Positions 1 through 6,949 of a DNA stretch of 20,595 nucleotides are shown here, piece after piece. The notes under the pieces were generated by a model. That model made no database searches, was not told the origin of the DNA, and was given only the letters and a program-made list of their open reading frames with translations. Origin of the DNA: an uncultured Flavobacterium sp. (GTDB lineage Bacteria; Bacteroidota; Bacteroidia; Flavobacteriales; Flavobacteriaceae). The stretch covers positions 1 to 20,595 of the forward strand of contig NZ_CAMLIX010000070.1 of the NCBI RefSeq assembly GCF_946479975.1, read 5' to 3'. Position 1 is the stretch's first letter; each line of letters begins with the position of its first letter. Both the position numbers and the translations under genes were made by a program.

Positions 1-1610
1 TAAAAGGTGACAACAATACTCCACGTGTGGATATTGACGGTCGTTTATACACTGCTCAAGAATTGTCTGCAATGACACTTCAAAAAATGAAAAAAACTGC
101 TGAAGACTATTTGGGTCAAACTGTAACTGAAGCGGTTATTACTGTTCCTGCTTACTTTAACGATGCGCAACGTCAAGCTACTAAAGAAGCTGGAGAAATT
201 GCTGGTCTTAAAGTTATGCGTATCATCAACGAGCCAACTGCAGCTGCACTTGCTTACGGATTAGATAAAAAAGGAACTGATCAAAAAATTGCTGTTTACG
301 ATTTAGGTGGAGGTACTTTTGATATCTCTGTTCTTGAATTAGGAGATGGTGTATTTGAAGTATTATCTACAAATGGTGATACTCACTTAGGTGGTGATGA
401 TTTTGACCAAGTTATTATTGACTGGTTAGCTGACGAATTCAAATCTGAAGAAGGTATTGACTTACGTTTAGATCCAATGTCATTACAACGTTTAAAAGAA
501 GCTGCTGAGAAAGCTAAGATTGAATTATCATCTTCTGCTGAAACAGAAATCAATTTACCATACGTAACTGCTACTGCTTCTGGACCAAAACACTTAGTAA
601 AAAAATTATCTAGAGCTAAATTTGAGCAATTATCTGATTCTTTAGTAAAACGTTCTATGGAGCCAGTTGCTAAAGCATTAAAAGATGCAGGTTTATCTAC
701 ATCTGATATCGACGAAGTAATCCTTGTAGGAGGTTCTACTCGTATGCCAAGAATCGCTGACGAAGTAGAAAAATTCTTCGGTAAAAAAGCATCTAAAGGT
801 GTTAACCCTGATGAGGTTGTTGCTATTGGAGCTGCTATTCAAGGTGGAGTTTTATCTGGAGATGTAAAAGATGTATTGTTACTTGACGTAACACCTCTTT
901 CTTTAGGTATCGAAACTATGGGTGGTGTATTGACTAAATTAATCGAGTCTAACACAACTATCCCAACTAAAAAATCTCAAGTATTCTCTACTGCTGCTGA
1001 TTCTCAACCATCTGTTGAAATCCACGTATTACAAGGAGAAAGAGCAATGGCTGCTGATAACAAAACTATCGGTCGTTTCCACTTAGATGGTATTCCACCA
1101 GCACCAAGAGGAGTTCCTCAAATCGAAGTAACTTTCGATATTGATGCAAATGGTATCATCAAAGTTTCTGCAACTGACAAAGGAACAGGAAAATCTCACG
1201 ATATCCGTATCGAAGCTTCTTCTGGATTAACAGCTGAAGAAATCGAAAAAATGAAAAAAGATGCTGAAGCTAACGCTGATGCTGATAAAATTGCAAAAGA
1301 AAGAGCTGAGAAATTAAACGAAGCTGACAGTACTATTTTCCAAACTGAATCTCAATTGAAAGAGTTAGGAGATAAATTGACAGATGAGCAAAAAACAGCT
1401 ATCGAATATGCTTTAACTGAATTGAGAATGGCTCACCAATCTCAAGATCTTGATGCAATCCAAAAAGGATTAGACAATGTAAATGCAGCTTGGAAAACAG
1501 CTACAGAAGCAATGTACGCTCAAGGTGGTGAAGGACAACAAGCTGCTCCACAACAAGAGCAGTCTTCTGGAGATAACGTGGAAGACGTTGAATTCGAAGA
1601 AGTAAAATAA
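1..1610 (+). CDS. dnaK: Chaperone protein DnaK (Hsp70), 5' end cut off by the window
   Basis: ATP-dependent cytoplasmic chaperone that works with DnaJ and GrpE. The reading frame is open from base 3 (first codons [10 protein letters not shown]), so the gene begins before the window; the GTG at 27 is an internal valine. By alignment from memory with E. coli DnaK, about 95 N-terminal residues are missing and 535 are present. Visible Hsp70 signatures are [24 protein letters not shown], the VGGSTRMP motif and the interdomain linker with [13 protein letters not shown]. These are followed by the beta-sandwich substrate-binding domain, the helical lid (about bases 1230-1510) and a Q/G-rich tail ending DVEFEEVK, a common bacterial DnaK C-terminus. 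The gene ends just before a strong hairpin terminator, so it appears to close its transcription unit. Confidence 0.98.
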   Translation, partial: KGDNNTPRVDIDGRLYTAQELSAMTLQKMKKTAEDYLGQTVTEAVITVPAYFNDAQRQATKEAGEIAGLKVMRIINEPTAAALAYGLDKKGTDQKIAVYDLGGGTFDISVLELGDGVFEVLSTNGDTHLGGDDFDQVIIDWLADEFKSEEGIDLRLDPMSLQRLKEAAEKAKIELSSSAETEINLPYVTATASGPKHLVKKLSRAKFEQLSDSLVKRSMEPVAKALKDAGLSTSDIDEVILVGGSTRMPRIADEVEKFFGKKASKGVNPDEVVAIGAAIQGGVLSGDVKDVLLLDVTPLSLGIETMGGVLTKLIESNTTIPTKKSQVFSTAADSQPSVEIHVLQGERAMAADNKTIGRFHLDGIPPAPRGVPQIEVTFDIDANGIIKVSATDKGTGKSHDIRIEASSGLTAEEIEKMKKDAEANADADKIAKERAEKLNEADSTIFQTESQLKELGDKLTDEQKTAIEYALTELRMAHQSQDLDAIQKGLDNVNAAWKTATEAMYAQGGEGQQAAPQQEQSSGDNVEDVEFEEVK

Positions 1611-1650
1611 TTCTTTTGTATTAAGCAATTAGTACAAAGTATTAAGATAG

Positions 1651-1681
1651 AAAACCGAGTCAGAAATGACTCGGTTTTTTT
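1651..1681 (+). terminator. Rho-independent terminator of dnaK
   Basis: A perfect 12-bp stem (arms 1651-1662 and 1667-1678, core ACCGAGTCA/TGACTCGGT) with a GAAA tetraloop is followed by a run of T. It lies 40 bp after the dnaK stop codon. Confidence 0.92.
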
Positions 1682-1692
1682 ATGTGTTATTT

Positions 1693-1739
1693 TTTGTAGA
1701 GACGCACAGCAGCGCGTCTAACCGCAGTTTTTCTACAAA
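1693..1739. repeat. Small palindromic intergenic repeat (REP-like)
   Basis: Outer arms TTTGTAGA (1693-1700) and TCTACAAA (1732-1739) are perfect complements. An inner stem AGACGC (1700-1705) / GCGTCT (1714-1719) encloses an 8-nt loop. The GC-rich core contrasts with the AT-rich surroundings. Elements containing GTAGAGACGC and its complement are, as I recall, dispersed between genes in flavobacterial genomes, but copy number cannot be seen here. No other copy was noticed in this window. Confidence 0.55.
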
Positions 1740-1802
1740 CTGATAATTGTCATTTCCTGTTCGAATTCTTTTTCGTAATATTACTATTGTAAATTTTCAT
1801 GA

Positions 1803-2876
1803 ATGAGAAAGATCAAATATAAGAAAGGGCGCAAGCTCCAGCACATCACATTAGAATACACAGGTACACACAAAGGGCATGAAACCGAAATGCAGCTTTT
1901 TGTGTATGATGACAATGATGTTGTAGAATATGATAAGTTTACAGTGCAGGCTCTGGATTCTTGTTTTGATTACAGCAAAAATAACTGGCTCAATATTCAT
2001 GGTTTAAATGATACTAATCTGATAAAAACGATTGGAGTTCATTTTAAACTCGACGATTTTCTTCTTGCTGATATTTTGAATACTACCAAAAGAACAAAAT
2101 TAGAAGAACAGCAAGATGTTTTATTTTTCAATATAAAATCACTTTTACCTTCAGAGTATTCAGATAATATTAGCGTTGAGCAAATTAGTTTTATTCTGAA
2201 AGACGGCATCTTAATGTCTTTTCAAGAAAAGCGAAGTGACTTCTTTACACACATCCGCGAGCGTTTGCGTACGCATGCAGGAATTGTTAGGACCAAAAAG
2301 GTAGATTATCTCTTGTATTTACTTTTAGATGCTGTAATGGAAAACTTTTACATTACGCTGGAAGATGAAGAAGATAAAGTCGAAAATTTGATCAATTTAA
2401 CTAAAAAAGATGCTAAACCCATAATTTTAGAAAAAATTGAAAACCACCGTGATAACCTGAATTTTTTAAAACGTTCTATTGTACCGCTTCGAGATTCATT
2501 GTATTATTTGAAAACTAAAAAAGACGATGACGATGATAACGGTTTAATTCAGAAAGAAACATTTAATTACTTTGTCAGACTTCACCAAAAGAGTTTAGAA
2601 CTTTTAGAGCAAATAGAATCTGATATGAGTTCGCTGGAAAGTGCATCTAACTTTTATTTCTCGGAACAAAGTCGAAAAATGAACGAAATCATGAAAACCC
2701 TTACCATCATTTCAGCCATATTTATTCCCCTCACTTTTATTGTTGGAGTATACGGAATGAACTTTGAATACATGCCCGAACTTAAAATGAAGAACGGCTA
2801 CTTTATGGTCATGGGGATAATGCTTTTTCTAGTCATTGCACTAATAGTTTATTTCAAAAAAAGACGTTGGTTTTAA
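1803..2876 (+). CDS. corA: CorA-family magnesium/divalent cation transporter
   Basis: Inner-membrane channel of the CorA (2-TM-GxN) family, expected to carry Mg2+ or another divalent ion as a pentamer. The protein has 357 residues, in the usual CorA range. It has a large cytoplasmic N-terminal domain, a long helical stretch rich in E/K/L (about 170-290), then two C-terminal membrane helices (about 298-317 and 332-351). The signature YGMN lies at 317-320 at the end of the first helix, and the protein ends in a basic KKRRWF tail. The start is the ATG at 1803; the ATG at 1799 is in another frame and soon meets a stop. It appears monocistronic: the dnaK terminator and a repeat precede it and a 63-bp gap follows. 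Ion specificity cannot be read from sequence. Confidence 0.93.
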   Translation: MRKIKYKKGRKLQHITLEYTGTHKGHETEMQLFVYDDNDVVEYDKFTVQALDSCFDYSKNNWLNIHGLNDTNLIKTIGVHFKLDDFLLADILNTTKRTKLEEQQDVLFFNIKSLLPSEYSDNISVEQISFILKDGILMSFQEKRSDFFTHIRERLRTHAGIVRTKKVDYLLYLLLDAVMENFYITLEDEEDKVENLINLTKKDAKPIILEKIENHRDNLNFLKRSIVPLRDSLYYLKTKKDDDDDNGLIQKETFNYFVRLHQKSLELLEQIESDMSSLESASNFYFSEQSRKMNEIMKTLTIISAIFIPLTFIVGVYGMNFEYMPELKMKNGYFMVMGIMLFLVIALIVYFKKRRWF

Positions 2877-2939
2877 CGTTTGTTTGCCTTTAAAAAATTT
2901 GATTTTGTTTAAATTTAGTATTTAGAATAATATATAATT

Positions 2940-5033
2940 ATGAGTAAAGCAATATATATAGCCACTAGTGATCACAACAGTGGTAAATCGATTATTACGC
3001 TTGGTTTAATGAGTATCTTGATTGGTAAAACAGCCAAAGTAGGATATTTTAGACCTATAATCGAAGATTTTGTTGATGGAGAAGTAGATAATCATATCGA
3101 GACGGTTTTGTCTTATTTTAACCTTGATATTCAATTTGAAGATGCTTATGCAATTACCAAAAGCAAACTGATTAAGAAAAAGAATAAAGGAAAAATAGGA
3201 GAGGTTTTAGATACTATTATCGAAAAATATAAAAAACTAGAAGAACGTTTTGATTTTGTTCTGGTTGAAGGAACAAGCTTTACCGGAGAAGGAACATCAA
3301 TCGAATTAGATTTGAATGTTTTAATTGCAAAAAACCTTGGAATTCCTACGATTATTGTAGGTTCAGGAGTTGGAAAAACGTTAGAAGAATTGCTTGACAG
3401 TTTGTATTTGGTTTATGATTCTTTCAAAGTAAAAGAGGTTGAGGTTTTATCTGTTTTTGCTAATAAAGTACAGCCAGAAAATATTGAATTGGTTACAAAT
3501 AGTCTGCAAAAGACCTTGCCATCAAACGTTCTGATTAATACAATTCCGCTGATTTCGAGTTTGAATAATCCAACGATGCAGGAAATTGTACATCTGTTGA
3601 ATGCAAAAGTTTTGTTTGGAGAAAATTATCTGAACAATGAAATCGGACATTTTAGCGTAGGGGCAATGCAGCTTCATAACTACTTAGTTCATTTAAATGA
3701 CAATGCTTTAGTAATAACTCCTGGAGATCGTTCAGATATTATTTTAGGCGCTTTACAGGCAAATGAATCAGCCAATTATCCAACCATTTCCGGAATTATC
3801 TTAACAGGAAATATTGTTCCAGAAGAAAGCATTTTAAAGCTTATTGAAGGACTTTCAGCAATTGTACCAATTATTGCCGTAGATGGCGGAACGTATCACA
3901 TTACCAACAAAATTGGTTCGATAAAATCTGAGATTTATGCCAATAATACCCATAAGATTGAAACTTCAATAACAACCTTTGCAAAGTATGTTGATAACGA
4001 CGCTTTATCCGAAAGATTAATCACTTTTGAAGCAGAAGGTATGACGCCGAAAATGTTTCAATACAACATGGTTAAAAGAGCCAAACAGCATAGAAAACAT
4101 ATCGTGCTTCCAGAAGGAAATGACGACAGAATTATTACAGCAGCTTCTAGATTGCTAGATATGGATGTGGTTGATATTTCGATAATTGGAGATAAAAAAC
4201 AAATAGAAAGCAAAGTTCTGGAATTAGGAATTACATTTGATTTTTCAAAAGTAAATATCATTAATCCAAAAGAATCTGAGCTTTACGAAGATTATGCCAA
4301 TACCTATTACGAGCTTAGAAAAGCTAAAAACGTAAGTATTACAATGGCACGAGATTTAATGGAAGATGTTTCGTATTTTGGAACGATGATGGTGTACAAA
4401 GGTCACGCAGACGGAATGGTTTCTGGAGCGGCACATACTACGCAGCATACGATTTTACCCGCATTACAATTCATTAAAACAAAACCAAATTCATCTGTAG
4501 TTTCTTCTGTATTTTTTATGTGTTTAGAAGATCGAGTTTCTGTTTTCGGAGATTGCGCCATTAATCCAAATCCAACGGCAGAACAATTGGCGGAAATTGC
4601 AATTTCTTCTGCAGAATCTAGTTTAGCATTCGGAATTGAACCAAAAATTGCAATGCTTTCTTATTCTTCTGGATCATCAGGAAAAGGTGATGAAGTAGAC
4701 AAAGTAAGAACAGCAACAGCGATTGTAAAAGAGAAAAGACCTGATTTAAAAATCGAAGGACCAATTCAGTACGACGCTGCAGTTGATTTAAGCGTTGGAA
4801 AAAGCAAAATGCCAGATTCTGAAGTAGCAGGGCAGGCGAGTGTACTTATTTTTCCTGATTTAAATACAGGAAATAACACGTACAAAGCAGTTCAGAGAGA
4901 AACTGGAGCTTTGGCAATTGGACCAATGTTACAAGGTTTAAACAAACCAGTAAACGATTTAAGTCGTGGCTGTACGGTTGATGATATTATTAATACAGTA
5001 GTTATTACGGCGATTCAAGCGCAGGGAATGTAA
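2940..5033 (+). CDS. pta: Phosphate acetyltransferase, long form
   Basis: Converts acetyl-CoA and phosphate to acetyl phosphate and CoA in the cytoplasm, upstream of acetate kinase. It has 697 residues, the length of the three-domain enterobacterial type (E. coli Pta is 714). The N-terminal BioD-like P-loop domain has SDHNSGKS at 10-17. The middle DRTGG-type domain runs from GHFSVGAMQ through ITPGDRSDI. The catalytic PTA_PTB domain begins near M368 (MTPKMF) and contains LPEGNDDRI, GMVSGAAHTT (about 492-501) and SSGSSGKGDEVDKVRTAT. The N-terminal domains are regulatory in long Pta proteins. ackA follows after about 100 bp, the usual pairing. No clear promoter was found in the 63-bp upstream gap. 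Confidence 0.97.
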   Translation: MSKAIYIATSDHNSGKSIITLGLMSILIGKTAKVGYFRPIIEDFVDGEVDNHIETVLSYFNLDIQFEDAYAITKSKLIKKKNKGKIGEVLDTIIEKYKKLEERFDFVLVEGTSFTGEGTSIELDLNVLIAKNLGIPTIIVGSGVGKTLEELLDSLYLVYDSFKVKEVEVLSVFANKVQPENIELVTNSLQKTLPSNVLINTIPLISSLNNPTMQEIVHLLNAKVLFGENYLNNEIGHFSVGAMQLHNYLVHLNDNALVITPGDRSDIILGALQANESANYPTISGIILTGNIVPEESILKLIEGLSAIVPIIAVDGGTYHITNKIGSIKSEIYANNTHKIETSITTFAKYVDNDALSERLITFEAEGMTPKMFQYNMVKRAKQHRKHIVLPEGNDDRIITAASRLLDMDVVDISIIGDKKQIESKVLELGITFDFSKVNIINPKESELYEDYANTYYELRKAKNVSITMARDLMEDVSYFGTMMVYKGHADGMVSGAAHTTQHTILPALQFIKTKPNSSVVSSVFFMCLEDRVSVFGDCAINPNPTAEQLAEIAISSAESSLAFGIEPKIAMLSYSSGSSGKGDEVDKVRTATAIVKEKRPDLKIEGPIQYDAAVDLSVGKSKMPDSEVAGQASVLIFPDLNTGNNTYKAVQRETGALAIGPMLQGLNKPVNDLSRGCTVDDIINTVVITAIQAQGM

Positions 5034-5093
5034 ATCAATTAAAAATTAAAAATTGAGAATTAAAAATTTTTGATTTTAAGTAAATAAAAAATA

Positions 5094-5120
5094 AACTTAG
5101 TGACTTAGCGCCTTTGTGGC
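5094..5120. repeat. Possible dispersed intergenic repeat in front of ackA
   Basis: The stretch from AACTTAGTGACTTAGC through CCTTTGTGGC sits 11 bp before the ackA start and contains an internal CTTAG duplication (CTTAGTGA, CTTAGCGC). It is richer in G and C than the preceding AT tract (5036-5072, several AATTAAAAATT-like units). I recall similar CTTAG...CCTTTGTGGC strings as frequent intergenic repeats in flavobacteria. No second copy was noticed in this window, so the call rests on recall. Confidence 0.35.
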
Positions 5121-5131
5121 AAAGAAAAAAA

Positions 5132-6316
5132 ATGAAAATACTTATTATAAACTCAGGAAGTTCTTCAATTAAATATCAACTAATGGTCATGCCTGAAAAC
5201 GAAGTAATTTGTTCGGGAATGATTGATAGAATTGGTTTAGAAACTTCAAATATTAGCTTTAAAACAGCAACTTCATCGCATGAAGAAACTTTGGCAATTC
5301 CGAATCACAAAGTCGGTTTACAAAAAGTAGCCAATATGCTTTTAGACGTTGAAAAAGGAGTTATTAAATCAACTTCAGAAATTTCAGCTGTTGGACATCG
5401 AGTTGTACATGGCGGAAGTGATTTTAGCGATACCGTAAAAATAGATGAGAAAGTAAAAGCAAAAATTAAACAACTTTTCGAATTAGCACCATTGCACAAT
5501 CCTGCTAATTTAGAAGGAATTAATGTGGCAGAAGAAATTTTCAGCTCGGCAGAACAAATTGCGGTTTTTGATACTGCTTTTCATCAGACAATGCCAGAAG
5601 TCGCTTATAAATATGCGATTCCAAATTATCTTTTGACAGAAAATAAAGTTCGAGTTTACGGTTTTCACGGAACAAGTCATAAATATGTTTCTGAAAAAGC
5701 GATTGATTATTTAGAAAAGAATTCGAAAATAATTACCATTCACTTAGGAAACGGCTGCAGTATGGCGGCAATAAAAGACGGACAATGTATTGATACTTCA
5801 ATGGGATTCTCGCCGTCAAATGGTTTGATTATGGGAACTCGTGCAGGAGATATAGACCAGTCTGTTGTATTTTATATGATTAAAAACTTAGGATATACTC
5901 CAGATGAAGTCAATGCAGTTCTTTTGAAACAAAGTGGTATGCTTGGACTTACAGGTTATAGCGATTTACGTGATATCGAATCGGAAGCAGAAAAAGGAAA
6001 TAAAGAGTGTCTGCTGGCATTGCAGATGAATGCCTATAGAATTAGAAAAACAATTGGTGCTTACGCGGCAGCTTTAAATGGTTTGAATGCCATTATTTTT
6101 ACAGCAGGAATTGGAGAGAATTCTTCTTTCATGCGTAATTTAATCTGTACAGATATGGATTATTTTGGTATTGAAATTGATCCAGCAAAAAATCAAATTC
6201 GTTCTAAAGAATTAAGAGAAATTAATAAAGAAAACGCTATTGTAAAAGTTCTGGTTGTTCCAACAGATGAAGAATACGAAATTGCAAATCAGGTTTATCA
6301 GTTGTTAGAGAATTAA
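5132..6316 (+). CDS. ackA: Acetate kinase
   Basis: Transfers the phosphoryl group of acetyl phosphate to ADP, giving acetate and ATP; cytoplasmic and working with the pta product encoded just upstream. The chosen start is ATG 5132 (394 residues, MKILIINSGSSSIKY), which places the family N-terminus correctly. A TTG at 5114 would add WQRKK-like residues encoded by the upstream repeat. Family motifs are all present: N7 in NSGSSS, R90 in HRVVHGG, D147 in FDTAFHQTMP, H179 in GFHGTSH, LGNGCSMAA, MGTRAGDID, GENSS, and the C-terminal E380/E381 pair in PTDEEYEIA. These match E. coli R91, D148, H180 and E384 with a shift of about one to four residues. A small membrane-protein gene follows 20 bp downstream. 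Confidence 0.97.
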   Translation: MKILIINSGSSSIKYQLMVMPENEVICSGMIDRIGLETSNISFKTATSSHEETLAIPNHKVGLQKVANMLLDVEKGVIKSTSEISAVGHRVVHGGSDFSDTVKIDEKVKAKIKQLFELAPLHNPANLEGINVAEEIFSSAEQIAVFDTAFHQTMPEVAYKYAIPNYLLTENKVRVYGFHGTSHKYVSEKAIDYLEKNSKIITIHLGNGCSMAAIKDGQCIDTSMGFSPSNGLIMGTRAGDIDQSVVFYMIKNLGYTPDEVNAVLLKQSGMLGLTGYSDLRDIESEAEKGNKECLLALQMNAYRIRKTIGAYAAALNGLNAIIFTAGIGENSSFMRNLICTDMDYFGIEIDPAKNQIRSKELREINKENAIVKVLVVPTDEEYEIANQVYQLLEN

Positions 6317-6336
6317 TTAGGAACTTTTTAAAGTAT

Positions 6337-6834
6337 ATGGCAGTAACAAAAACCGCGCTTACAAAACAGGATATTGTATTGGTCAAAAATAGAATTAAAT
6401 CTAATTCTACTATCAGGCTTTTGGGATCGGGTTTTACTCTTATTGTTCTTTTAATTGTTTATTTGTCTGTTGGTTGTGATACTTCAAATGATACTTTTTA
6501 TTTTTTCAGAGCTGCAGTTATTGTCATCAATTCATTTATTCTTTTGAGCTGGCTGAGAGATACTAATTTATATAATGATTTAAACGAAAAGCAAAAGTAC
6601 GTCGGAACTGTAAAGGTGAAGAAGAAAGAATATTTTTATGATAATGAGAATAATTCTGAAAGCTATCAAGTTACCTTTGATGAATGGAGGATTGGAGACG
6701 TATCTTTTAAAGAAGAATTTTGGAAGAAGATTAATGAAGGTGATGAATTCTACGTTGAAAAAGCAGTTAATTCTGGCTTAATCCTAAAATTAGAAAAAGA
6801 TAACGTAAATTTTAGGATAGGATTACTTTGGTAA
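6337..6834 (+). CDS. Hypothetical membrane protein, two helices
   Basis: I do not recognise a family. The 165-residue protein has a short polar N-terminus, two hydrophobic segments (about 28-46 and 56-72) separated by a short loop with C47, and a charged C-terminal half rich in K, E and N (VKVKKKEYFYDNENN...) that looks like a small soluble beta-rich domain. There is no signal peptide, so it is probably an inner-membrane protein. It starts 20 bp after ackA with no terminator between and is followed by a hairpin terminator, so it is probably the last gene of the pta-ackA unit. A role in acetate metabolism is not implied by its sequence. Confidence 0.75.
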   Translation: MAVTKTALTKQDIVLVKNRIKSNSTIRLLGSGFTLIVLLIVYLSVGCDTSNDTFYFFRAAVIVINSFILLSWLRDTNLYNDLNEKQKYVGTVKVKKKEYFYDNENNSESYQVTFDEWRIGDVSFKEEFWKKINEGDEFYVEKAVNSGLILKLEKDNVNFRIGLLW

Positions 6835-6871
6835 AATACTTCTAACGGATTAATTTCTAGGTAATAATAAC

Positions 6872-6897
6872 AAAAGCTTCCTCACTGGAAGCTTTTT
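6872..6897 (+). terminator. Rho-independent terminator of the pta-ackA unit
   Basis: A 10-bp perfect stem AAAAGCTTCC (6872-6881) / GGAAGCTTTT (6887-6896) with a 5-nt loop TCACT and a T-rich 3' side. It separates the housekeeping genes from the PUL regulator. Confidence 0.85.
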
Positions 6898-6923
6898 GCT
6901 TTTCGGAATTAAATATTTGTCAG

Positions 6924-6931
6924 TATCTTTG
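6924..6931 (+). promoter_or_regulatory. Putative Bacteroidota -7 promoter element for the regulator gene
   Basis: TATCTTTG matches the Bacteroidota -7 consensus TAnnTTTG exactly. A TTTG at 6895-6898 is the only upstream -33 candidate and its spacing (25 bp) is longer than the usual 19-21. If used, transcription would begin a few bases downstream, leaving a very short leader before the TTG at 6950 and excluding the earlier TTG at 6896. Confidence 0.5.
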
Positions 6932-6949
6932 AATATAAATCCGAATATC

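Noticed and set aside
1799..1822. ATG at 1799 as the corA start
   Set aside because: It is in a different frame and meets a stop codon within a few codons; ATG 1803 opens the full gene.
5114..5131. TTG start giving a 400-residue acetate kinase
   Set aside because: It encodes a non-family N-terminal extension from the upstream repeat segment; ATG 5132 gives the canonical MKILIINSGSSS start.
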